Position numbers and translations under genes: made by a program. Below, piece after piece: positions 22,086 through 32,155 of a DNA stretch of 64,000 bases. The notes under the pieces were generated by a model. That model was not told the origin of the DNA and made no database searches. It saw only the letters and a program-made list of their open reading frames with translations. The first letter of the stretch is position 1. The number at the start of each line of letters is the position of its first letter. Source of the DNA: Hericium rajendrae (Eukaryota; Basidiomycota; Agaricomycetes; Russulales; Hericiaceae); NCBI GenBank assembly GCA_033439255.1, contig CM065880.1, forward strand, positions 3,534,001-3,598,000, read 5' to 3'.

Positions 22086-22825
22086 ATGCTGGCGTGAAGG
22101 AGAGAATACAGAAGACCAAGATGCAGTCCTACCTAGACGCGTACATCACAGCGCTGCCGCGTGCATCGCGCGTGCATCAGTCGCATCAGCCTGATATCGA
22201 TTCCTCGTTTTGACTCGCCTGTGGACGCGGGCAGCGTCTTTCGCCGTGTCCAAATGAAGTCGAACTTCCGTTTCAGGATGCGGTTGAGACTTGCCTGGTC
22301 TACCCGGCCTGACTTTGCAAGTGTGAGTGGTTCCGAGAGATTGTGCATAGAAATACAGTTGTATATATCCATGTGTATCGACACAGATCCAACAAGACAT
22401 GTCATAACTAGAAGGTCCATGGCGGCCCGGTATAACTATAGTGAGATATAGAGATGCGATGCAAGAGAAAAGAAACGGAGAAAGATCAAAGGAAAAGAAA
22501 AGAAAAATGTCTACTGATACGCTCTCATCAGCTCTACAACACTGGCCGTCTGCTGGCGGAAGGCAGGCTAATAGGCCCAGGACTCGACGTGGCGACCGAA
22601 ATGGTTAAGTACAAGCCGAGCAGCAGCGAAGTGTTCCACCATCCGCGCCCGTGATGGCACACAGTGCGAAAGGCACATGCAGCCGCGCAGAGGCACTGAG
22701 CCCGTCGCAGATTCCGGTCGTCGATGGCTCCAGTCGCTGGCTATTCTTCACGAAGACATCTCCACCGCGGAATAGCCCCCTCGGGACACCCAAGCGCAGT
22801 GTCCTCCACGGGAGCCGTCTCCAAT
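22086..22825. other. Intergenic, end of duplication
   Basis: It contains the distal edge of unit 2 (to about 22315) and a purine-rich AAAGAAACGG/GAAAAGAAAAG tract at 22465-22510. No gene is recognised. Confidence 0.4.
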
Positions 22826-25504
22826 CTAAGCGCTACTGCGAAGCGCATTCGCGACCGATTGTTCATTGTCTATCAAGTCGTTGTACCGCAGAATCTGTGC
22901 AGCACGTAACTCAGCGTTCGTAGGCGTGCGAGGCGTCGCAGCCTGGGCGGAGGGCAGCGTTGGCTCCGAGGGCCCGAGTAGATCATTGTACCGCTGTATG
23001 AAGGCTGCGCGAGCCGCGGGAGTCTCGAGGGCGGGCGCGGCGGGCGTCGGGGCAGACGGCAGGCTTGTCTGATTGTCTAAGTTCAGGCTGTCCATGCGTT
23101 GCAGGATACGTTCGGAAGCCTCGGCCACGCGAGCACGGGCTCCCTGCGTGGCGGGGTTCCTGAGTCGCGGGTCTGTCGTTCTCTCCACTCCATTAGGGTA
23201 TCGCGCTGGAGGATTCGCGGGGGCATGCGACGGACGTTGAGGTGTTACATGCGCCTCCGCCTGAAGACGAGCAATGACGGGCAGGATGGGCTGCTGCATC
23301 GGCTGTGTGTAGGCATTGGTGATAGGGTGTGTCGGCTCCCAATCTGCGAACGCAGGAAGGCCGGTAATCTGTGGCTCCAGGACCTGTTGTGTGTACAAGG
23401 GCTGAGTCTGTTGCGTGTATAAGGGCTGTGCCTGTTGCGGGTACAAGGGCTGGGTGGGCTGTATGTAGACGGGCTGCTCCTGGATGGGCGATGCATAGAA
23501 GGGTTGCTCCTGGGCGAATGGGATACAGGTGGGCTGTTGCTGAGGAGGCATGTAGAAGTTCCCTTGAGCCAGGCCTGTCTGTTCACACTCCATATACTCC
23601 TCAACCTGCGGAAGATATGCCTGCGGAGCACCAACTTGCGGGATAGGGAGCCCGAGACCCGCCATGACAGACGCTAGTGCAGGGTTGTCGAAGGCAGGAG
23701 CACTGGGCGCGGAGGCCAGAGCGGGAAGCGGGGCTTGATACGCTGGAATTGGAGCTGGAAACTGTGGCTCATGGTGGACGAGGGAAATTAGGGGAGGCTG
23801 ACGACCGGTCGTTGCGCTCGCTGAAGAGAGAGGTTGCCAGCGGATCGGCGCAGCATCTCTCGCTGCGAAGGCCCTGTTGTTATCCGACTATGAGTCTTCA
23901 TCGTCCGGCGCATGATCCGCGGCTCCAGAAACGCACCCTTTAGTCTCATAAGAATGCTCCTTGACGCCTTGCTTTGGATTTGCCGTCCGAACCTCCTTCG
24001 TGTTATCGACGATCTTGCCCCACAGACTTCCTTGCGCCAAGAAAGCCTTCACGCCAGCGAGGGGGTCTTCGGCAGGCTCGGCAGATTTGAGAGGCTGTGC
24101 GGAGACCTTAGGCTTCGCCGCGATCTTCGCAGCGCCTTCCCGGCTTGACGGTGAAGGGCCGGAGGGGCGAACCGGTTCACCGAGCACCTTGTGCACGAAG
24201 CTTTGAAGTCTTTCGACCTCCTCGAGATGCGTCGCCACGTCCAGCTCTGAGTCGCCGGCTTCGTTGGTCGATGGGGTAGCCCGGTAGTCGTCGTCGCGGT
24301 AGCCGACCCAGACGGAGTCGTCGAAGTCTGAGCGAGGCCGCTGCGGCATCTTGTACGATTTCTGCTTGTCCCAGTACGCCGAGATCGGGAAGCAGATCGG
24401 ATCCCGGCGGCGGGTGGACAACGATGATGAAAGGCGGAGCTTGCTGATGGAAGAGGTGATAGAGCTGGCCAGGGATTTAGAGCTGGCCAGGGAGGGAGGA
24501 GAAACTTGTGAAGTGACACATTTCGGTGTCCGTTGCCAGACAGTGCTGGCAAGTAGACTCGATCAGCGAGCATCCAGAACCGCGGGGCTGACGCACCTTT
24601 GTGCTGTGGGGATCTTGGGTCCGTAGTCGGGAGCCCGTGCTCGCGGCACGTTGTTCTCTGGAAACTGATATTCAGCAGTCCGAGCGAATGATACCATGCA
24701 GGACGTACCAATTGGAACGAAGTGGTCGCGTCCGAGGACGTTCATCCTCTTGTACTGGACCTCGCCTTGGGGCTCAGTCTGCACTTGAAGCATGGAAGCA
24801 CCGAGATCGCTTGGGGGAGCCAGAACGCTTGGAGGAGCCTTCTGGCGGCTCTGCGAATACCCTGGGAGGCATCATCAGTCGGAATATCGGAGGCCATGCA
24901 CATGCCACTCACGTTTCAGTTCATACAACACTACCTCGATCAAATGGCGCACAAGTATCCCGACGCAAGTCCCAACCCAGCGCGCGCAGACACAAGCGGC
25001 CTCCAGGATGGCCTGCACTAATGGCCCGAACCCCACAGGGAGTTCGTATCCGTCGCGAACAGGCTGGTCGTGCTTGTCAGCTTGGGTACGCAGGAGCTCA
25101 GCGAAGAGCGTTTGCCGAATGGGATGGCAGAAGTAGAGGTGGAGCGATTGGCCTGACGGGACAGCGAGGAGCATCATGAGGAAGCGGTTGAGTGGGTCGA
25201 CGCCGTCGTACATGGGCGTCGACATGCCCGTCGCGTTCTTCATTGACGTGTTCTGAAGGTAGAAATGGGCGGAACGGCGGTGCTCGAGTATTGGGTACAG
25301 GATCATGCAGAGTGAAAGAAGCCATGGTGATAAGAGGAGGAGGAGGTCAAGCAGACGCGTCGACCAGCGCAGGGCGTGGACGACATTCGACGTGTCTAGC
25401 GAGCGACGCGCGTGAACGAAGTTCGGCGTGCCTAGCGAGCGACGCGCGTGGACGACGTTCGGCGTGCCTAGCGAGCGCGTCGCAGGTCGTCGCGAGCAAC
25501 TCAT
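22826..25504 (-). CDS. Membrane-anchored protein with Pro/Gln-rich C-terminus
   Basis: The ATG at 25504 starts MSCSRRPATRS, three 12-residue repeats (SLGTPNVVHARR), a hydrophobic helix (LLDLLLLLSPWLLSLCMILY) and a second hydrophobic stretch (LVQAILEAACVCARWVG). Introns follow near 24911, 24716 and 24597. A later exon reads STRRRDPICFPISAYWDKQK, DDSVWVGYRDDDYRAT and THLEEVERLQSFVHKVL. A 49-nt intron (gtgcgt...catag, 23936-23888) removes the apparent stop of DDEDS. A further weak intron (gtcagc...ccacag, about 23808-23768) joins FPAPIPAYQAPLPALAS. The end is rich in QPLYTQQ repeats and finishes ALRSSA-stop at 22826. Without the last two introns this would be two genes. No known domain is recognised. 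Confidence 0.45.
25375..25485 (-). repeat. Three 36-bp coding tandem repeats
   Basis: On the minus strand CGCTCGCTAGGCACGCCGAA and its continuation are repeated three times with few changes. They encode SLGTPNVVHARR, SLGTPNFVHARR and SLDTSNVVHALR, in phase with the reading frame. Confidence 0.75.
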
Positions 25505-26708
25505 GACAAGTACGATGTTCTTCAGATTCGAAGGGTGTGTTGGATTGAAAGTGGTGGAGGGAAGAGAGAGATAAGTGGGACAAGCAACGCTATATGTACG
25601 ATTTTGCCGTGGATGCCACAAGTCCACCGAGTTGAGCTTTGATTGCATTTTCTACATTGTTCGCCTGCCTCGTGGCATGCGCGCCCTCGCGCCGGATAGT
25701 CAAAGCGTTGAGCGGGAGCCGAATCCGTCGATGACGAGCTTATCGTCGTCTATTAACGTAAGGTCACTGAATACGTCGGCGAGATACGTTGTCGAGCCCG
25801 CCGTCGGGGAGCTCTGGAAAAGGCGCAAGCTGTATTGAGGGTGCACGTTTGGAAGCCGAAGCAAAATCTAGGCTGAAATTAGGGAAAAATCTGGGAAGAT
25901 CAGTAGGTTGGGAGGCAAAAAGGCCAAGGCCAAGTCGGGGACCAGCTTGTCGGGGCACCTGCCTGCGAGTCAAAGCGCTGACGCATTTTCGAGCGACGCC
26001 CATGGAAGGACGTTCCACTGGAAGGACAAAGCTGCATCCTTGTAAGCATTATAAATGTGGGGGACATAGTCGCTTTGCCCTCCAGAGAGCTCCAGCGCGA
26101 GCTTTGATTGATCGTCGTCGCGGGCATTCTGACCTGCTCAACATCTAAAAAATGCTATGACAGACAACGCACCGCGGCGAGTTTTCCGCATGACAGGTCA
26201 CACCAAAAGGAAGAATAAAGCGGAATTCTGAACGATACGCACCACGGCTAGATGCTGCTGAAGTCGAAAACAAAGTATGCCGCTGTCGATGGACTCGATG
26301 GTCCATACGTGTCGACCGGAACCGGTTACTGATCCCGTTCCCATCAAACGCCTGCCCTAAACTCCTCTTCGTATATAATCCAAGACCCAGCATTCATGTT
26401 TCCTTAGAACATACTCAGCTAGGATCTATTCTATAGAAACTAACTCGAGTCTCGCATGTTTACACATGCCGCATCCTTCATATCCAGCCGATGACGCTCG
26501 CGCGCACTCGTTATACCGAGAACATGCGCACGCTTTGGCGTGCGCTCGAGGACGTTAGGCAGGTTTGCTGCGAGTGCCTTAGGGTGCTTACGGCGGCTTG
26601 CCTGCGAGTTGCGCGTTTGTCTGATGGATTCCCGTAGGGTCTGTGTTCTGTAAGTGGTTATGTTACGAAGACAATGTATCTAGCAACGTTTTGATTATCT
26701 TGAAAATT
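25505..26708. other. Intergenic, no recognised gene
   Basis: Upstream of the 22.8-25.5 kb gene, with a TATA-like CTATATGTACG near 25591-25601. No protein domain or RNA gene is recognised in the rest. Confidence 0.4.
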
Positions 26709-26951
26709 TATTCGCTTGCCATCTCTTCGTCCTGCGGGTCCACGAAGTCGCTTTCACCTCCTTCATACAGCTTCGTACGTGCTGGACTTTTTACGGGGAG
26801 AGCACTGATCGCATGATACTGCTTGCCAGAATCCGTGCGCCTCTCGCTTTCTGACCACTGCTGTACTGACAGTCTCTGCGGCATAACTGACGCGGTTTCC
26901 TGGCGGCTGGCCTACATTTTTCTCTTGTTGTTAGTTTGACAGGCCACTTAC
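26709..26951 (-). pseudogene. Putative 3' exon of a host gene split by the transposon
   Basis: On the minus strand the transposon's 10-bp target copy ACTGTGATAG abuts a strong donor gtaagt. A 40-nt intron with a CTAAC branch site and gtag acceptor follows (about 26951-26912). The next exon carries an open frame ending EGGESDFVDPQDEEMASE-stop at about 26709. The matching 5' side would be 35285 onward. Gene identity is unknown and the frame is not proven. Confidence 0.35.
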
Positions 26952-26961
26952 CTATCACAGT

Positions 26962-27055
26962 TAGGCTCGGTCAGCCCCTCCTGTAAGCGCCGGAGGGGCT
27001 TGTATCAAAGTCCTTATCTTGTAGGGGGTCAGGTAGGTGGCCTTATCTCGCCGTA
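26962..27055 (+). repeat. Transposon left terminal inverted repeat
   Basis: Starts TAGGCTCGGTC. A perfect 9-bp hairpin AGCCCCTCC/GGAGGGGCT lies at 26973-27000. Then come TTGTATCAAAGTC, GGGGGTCAGGTAGG and two CCTTATCT subterminal motifs. Confidence 0.8.
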
Positions 27056-27204
27056 GATAACGCTCGATTAGGGAAATCTTAGTGAGATTGCATTACATAA
27101 ACCCCGGATCTGAGCTCGGAGATGAGATAGCGGCGAACTCTAGGGAAGCCAATCGAGTACGAGCGACGTGCGCAGCACTGTCGCTCTCTTGCTCGAACGT
27201 CGAC

Positions 27205-29959
27205 ATGACTACCCAAGAGCAACATGTACGGAAGGTCAGGAACATACTGAATGCCATAGCAGCAGAAGACTGGTCTGTCAATGAGTTTCTGATCAACTTC
27301 TACACCTCTAACAACCCGGACATCCGAGCTCAAGCCAACCGAAACCTCACATATGTCGAGGGTACCAGATATGGACCAGACGCTATCCTCAATGCCTGGA
27401 CACACAACGTACCGAACCGTCCCTCCCGTGACCGCTTGAACCGGAGCCTCACCGAGCAAGTGGCACATGTCGTAGTCGAGGAGTCGACCAAGGCTTATCA
27501 TCACCCTGACCTGCATCTTCCGGCGACATCTGCAACTACGCAACAATTCAGCACTCAATTCCCATTCGAAAAGATTCTTTCGATCTACAGCACGCTTCTT
27601 CCGTGCCTCTGGATCATCCTGCATGCTATGCTTACTGCACAGAATGATTACGAGCGCAAGCGCGGACATCCAAAGGAAGACAAGGAGTTTCGGGCATCGG
27701 GAGTAAGTCATATGATTTATGCTACTGATTCATCCTCTAATAATTGGGTATGAATGTGCAGATTATCCTGGTCATTATTAGCATGTTACTATTCGGACGC
27801 AATCGCGCAACAAATGTGTTTCAACTTATCTTCGGAGTTTTCCTATCGAGTTCTGGTGCCGGACGGCGGGTCCTTGATGTTTGTAACCATATGGGTCTCT
27901 CAGTGAGCTACATGTAAGATAATTTTCTGCTTCTTGTCTACACTCTTATTCATTCACATACAGGACAGTCCAGCGCTGTCTGCGGTCACTTACACAGAGT
28001 GCACGGGCAAATGTCATTGATTTCATACAGAACTCGAATCGCCTTTTTGCTGTGGTGTACGATAATATCAACTTCACGCTGCGTAAAGCTGGTCAGCGCC
28101 TCGACAACACTACAGAACAATTGAATGCCACCACAGCTGCTGTCTTCACTCTTCCTTCCCGATTCACCCGTACGATGCATGACAAATTTCTATCACGGGA
28201 CTCTCGAAAACATGGCCTGCGTAAGGAGATGAAGAAGGAAGACTTGCGCATCACAGAGGAGAAGCAGAGTCATATGGTTGCTGCATTTCAGTGTCAGATT
28301 GAGCTGATACTCCTGCAACATGCTCCAGGATTAAGACAGAACTCAAAATGTCGAAAGCGGCTGATGAAGAAGTCTAGAAATGCAGCTCCCAAGCTACGTT
28401 CCCTTGGATATGAAAAGACAGAGTTCTATCCTCTGCCTGCCTTGGATGAAGAAGAGGCATCAGTTTCGGGAACAATTCGTGTCGTAACCAAGATCTTTAC
28501 AGCAGCTCTCAACATGGCAATTGGAGTCATTGAAAGTCAGCTTCGCCTTATGGTTGGAGACTGGCTTACCATTCACAATCTTCGCTTGATGAGGCAGGAG
28601 CGTTCTCAGGAATTTAATCTCTTCGAGCGCATGGACTGGATACAAGAAGCATCAATGCCATTTCATTTTCAGCTCAATGCAATGTATGCCCTCTTTAGGA
28701 CACATCTAGGACATGCAGGCGATAATGATAGTAGCTCACTGGGCCACCATCGTACTATTCTGCGAAGAACTGGGCTTGATCCCAAGAAACCAGAGTACAA
28801 TCGAGCTGTTGAATTGGTTTCTCATTCTCTTATTGCACGAATTCTTGATTGTACACGGTGCGTGAGCTTCTTCTCTCTCTATATATCATACATCAAATTC
28901 TGACTTGATATCCAGCATTGTGCTAGGAAAGGAGCATGTTGCAGACCTCAAGTTCTGGAAGCCTTCCTGGAATGATTTTAGGCAGCTTTCAAGTACCATA
29001 GCTCTGCGCTATGCTTCCACAGCAGCTGATCATGATGCACTTGAGCATGGTGATGAGGTCTTGGCCCACAGCATCTTTCTTATTCGAGATTCTCTCTTAT
29101 TCTTTGAGTTCAACTCTGCAATCAAGGAGGCTGATGTTGGACGAATGTGGATGGTCTATGATCACTGGCTCTTCATGCTACGTGGAGCTGGTTGTCACAA
29201 TTATGGAAATGAGATCTTGGAGATGAAGGCACAGTTTGAGTATGAGTATTCTCCAGAATTGGCAGATATTGTGGAGAACACGTGGATCGTCAACCGATGG
29301 GGTCAATCAGGAAAGTCAATTGCCACTGATCGTTACCTGGAACATAATAATGGATTTATGAAGGTATGTTTCTATATCTTCTGACTTTTCATGGTCTCAC
29401 AATTTGATACCAGACAATGTTTGATGCACAAGGAAGTGGGTCATCTATGGATTACATTATACACAAGTCATCAGCCTGTGTTGAAGTCTTACGATCACTC
29501 GCACATGCCATCACATTATTCTTTGGAATCGCAGACCATCACCGTGGACACAAAGAAGTCAATATCTCTGGAGATCTGGCTGCATTGTGCCTAGACATGG
29601 AAACACAACAGCTACATACAATGCAATCACGGCGAGTACCCCCGCCTGCTTCAGGTGCAGAGAAAGGACGGCCCCGCAAGCAGAAGGCCAAAACTGGTGT
29701 ACGTGACGTGCTGGAGGATGGAAGGGATTTACTTCTACACAAAGGCCTGTTTGAGAAGTGGAAAAAGCGGACAGGCGAAGGGAATGCAGGCGAAGGGAAT
29801 GAGGACGAAGCTGAAGTGGAAGAAGACGAGATTATGACAGGTACTGCATTCGATGATCCAACTGGTGCATTCACTGTGGACCACTCGCTGGACCCAGATC
29901 TTGACGACGAATGTCCCTTTGGAAACGTAGATATAGTCATCAGTGTGGGCGAAGAATGA
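27205..29959 (+). CDS. DUF6589-domain protein, probable transposase
   Basis: Five exons: 27205-27702, 27762-27913, 27964-28858, about 28914-29364 and about 29414-29959, all with good GT-AG signals. The protein is about 845 aa with no break. The ATG at 27205 (MTTQEQHVRKVRN) is the first in frame. Conserved features of DUF6589 proteins are visible: LLFGRNRATNVFQ, VVYDNINF (about residue 249), VGDWLTI (about residue 414), RTHLGHAG, YGNEILEMKAQF and ENTWIVNRWG with KSIATDRYLEHNNG. The Asp of YDNIN and of GDWLT are good candidates for acidic residues of an RNase H-like transposase core. That function is inferred from its place inside the inverted-repeat element. The tail is Glu/Asp-rich with a basic GRPRKQKAK patch that could be a nuclear localisation signal. 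It is more AT-rich than the neighbouring cargo gene. Confidence 0.82.
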
Positions 29960-31047
29960 CAAATGACAAATGATTGTAAGATGTGTACCTTCGAGTTCAG
30001 TACGTAGCGCATAGCGATATGACCATATTAGCGGGGCACGGTTCCATCGACACCCACTGATTGCACCCAATGCAAATCGCTCGTACGGGTGCCAATAGAT
30101 AAAGCAGCCATACGGAGGGCGCGAGCATCACATGCGCTGCCCGTTGATGATATTGACGTGCACGTCGTGGAGCTCAGAGCAATTGGATGGTATCGCATGG
30201 GCTCGGGCAGATGGCATCGTGCGTGCTCGGGCGGATTGTGTCAGCCCGAAGACGGCAAGCTGGTCTGCATTTGCAGCACTGTGGCAGGAGATCCTCGTAG
30301 GAGGTGAGGGCCATCCCGCGGTTGGATCCCGCTTCCCGCGACGGACTGCGGCGAAATGAGACCGAGTACGCATTTCAGTACGCATCTCAGCGAGTTGTGA
30401 GTCCAGCAGGTCCATGTTCGCGGTGTCCAGCATGATGTATGTCCGTGCCGTCCCTCTGCGAGACAGCGACGTCTGCCTGCGCGAGCGCGAGGTCGTCGTT
30501 CCTCCCGTCGCCGGAAAGAGCATGGCTGTGCACGTGCAGCTGCCCTGCAGGGTGTGCGCGCGCGAGAGCTTGTCTTGCGGCGTGCAGCACCTGACGGCAC
30601 GAATGGGCGCGAGGGCGCAGACAGCAGACTAAACATCGTGACAGGCTTGCTCACGAGCAAGCACAGGCTGCCTAAGTCACGCTTCACGCGTGCCTCGCCG
30701 CATTTGAGCACGCTATACCGCGGTCAGCAAGGCAGTCAGTAAGTATACATGCATGAGGCGAGGGCGGACACACCTGACGTACCGCGCGGCCTTGCCCAGG
30801 GCATTTGTCGCACTGGTCTTGTGGGAGATCTGCGCCTTGTCCGCGTGGCCCTGCCCTGCATGGGTTGAAAACATTCCGAAACGAAAACGGAAAGTACAGT
30901 ACTCTAAGTGGAAGGTAAGAACTAGATAGGCATGAAATGGGAGCAGCAAAAACCAAGAAAAGTCCGTTCGGCTTCCATAGATCCCTCCAAAGCACGTAAA
31001 AGAATGCGAGACACAACCAAGCCGCCATCCAATAAGGGAGCGTGAAC
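29960..31047. other. Transposon interior, no supported gene
   Basis: It lies between the transposase stop and the cargo gene stop. Base composition becomes GC-rich from about 30120. Frames here look like by-products of composition; part may be flank of the captured gene. Confidence 0.4.
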
Positions 31048-32120
31048 TCACGCCTCACGCGCCCAGTCCTCCCACCACCACGGTCCCTCGCGCGCCGCAA
31101 GCTGCGCCATAAACCGCATCCTCCCCTCCTGCCCCTCCTCCTCATCGGGCACCACGAGCTGCCGAAACCCGACTGCGCGCGCATCGAGGAACCACAGCTC
31201 CGCGAACGGCGTGGGCAGGCGCAGGTGCTCATCGAGGAACGCGTCCGCCCACGCCGTGAGCTCGACGAAGTTGCGCGTGTACGCGCTGGGCCCGGGCGAC
31301 AGTGGCGGGGAGGGCGACGGTGAGCGCGAGGAGCGGGACGCGGAGGAGAGCGAGGAGAGCGAGGGGGACGGGGAGGGCGAGAAGGGGAGGGGCGCGTGCA
31401 GGTCGAGGACGAAGAGCGCGGCGAGCGCGAGCGTGTGCAGGTGCGGGATCTGGCGGAACGCGGCGCCCCATGCGTCCTGCACCGTGACACGTCAGCGTCA
31501 GGCTCACAAGATGAGAGGGGGAGGGAGGAGCACGCACGAGGTCGCCGCCGGGCAGCGCGCAGGCGGCGTGCATGCCGGTCTGGTCGAGCGCGAGCTCGTG
31601 CAGCGTGGGCACGAGGCGCGCGAGCATGAGCACGTACGCGGGGCCGAAGTCGGGGAGCCACGCGCCGCCATAGTTGACGACGAGGCGGAGGTGCATGAGG
31701 CGCGAGAAGGCGAAGCTGCGCACGAGGTGCTCGAGTGCGTGCGGGACGAGCACCACCTCGAGCGAGAACGCGCGCAGGTTCGCGAGCGCGCGAGTCGCCT
31801 GTGTCGGTGTCAGTGGGGAGAGGGAGAGGGAGGGGGAGGAAAGGACGCACGAAGCCGTGCGCGAGGCACTCGCTGTAGGCCGCGGCGTTCGCGCCAAGGT
31901 GCGTGGGCAGTGTGCAGACGACGAGCGTGTGTAGGCACACGGCGGCAGAGGTCCGACCACTCCATTCAGACACGGCGCCTTTGAGCGCCTGTAAGCGTAC
32001 GTTGAGGTTCGTGCGGAGGAGCCACTCGAGCGTCGTTCGTTCGTCTTCGGGCAGCCGAGTGTTCCCATGAGTGAGGTGCCGGACCCGATGAGCACAATAC
32101 TGGCGGGTTCGGGCAGGCAA
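31048..32120 (-). CDS. Leucine-repeat (F-box/LRR-like) protein, probable captured host gene
   Basis: Three exons read on the minus strand: HLTHGNTRLPEDERTTLEWL through SECLAHGF, intron gtgcgt...gacacag (about 31853-31802), ALANLRAFSLEVVLVPHALE and LMHLRLVVNYGGAWLPDFG through CALPGGDL, intron gtgcgt...ggtgcag (about 31539-31478), then DAWGAAFRQIPHLHTLALAA and a Ser/Pro linker, ending EGPWWWEDWAREA-stop at 31048. Spaced leucines (LRAFSLEV, LHELALDQ, LHTLALAA) resemble the LRR half of basidiomycete F-box proteins. The F-box itself is not visible and the 5' end is uncertain, so it may be a fragment. The extreme GC-richness contrasts with the DUF6589 gene, supporting acquisition. Confidence 0.55.
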
Positions 32121-32155
32121 TCAAGAGGGGGTGGGTGAGGTCGAAGGCCTCATCT

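Larger units (their letters stand above)
17690..22315 (+). repeat. Tandem segmental duplication, unit 2
   Basis: This matches unit 1 (about 11040-17690). It lacks the hAT insertion and is about 4.6 kb. Homology fades after CCTGGTCTACCCGG near 22310 (also near 17653). Confidence 0.75.

Noticed and set aside
23888-23890. Stop-codon readthrough joining two in-frame halves
   Set aside because: The TAG is exactly the end of a good 49-nt GT-AG intron, so splicing is the simpler explanation.
30684-32120. Long 478-residue minus-strand frame across the cargo gene
   Set aside because: It reads through two clear introns and becomes an Arg/Pro/Ala-rich shadow; the spliced leucine-rich reading is far better.
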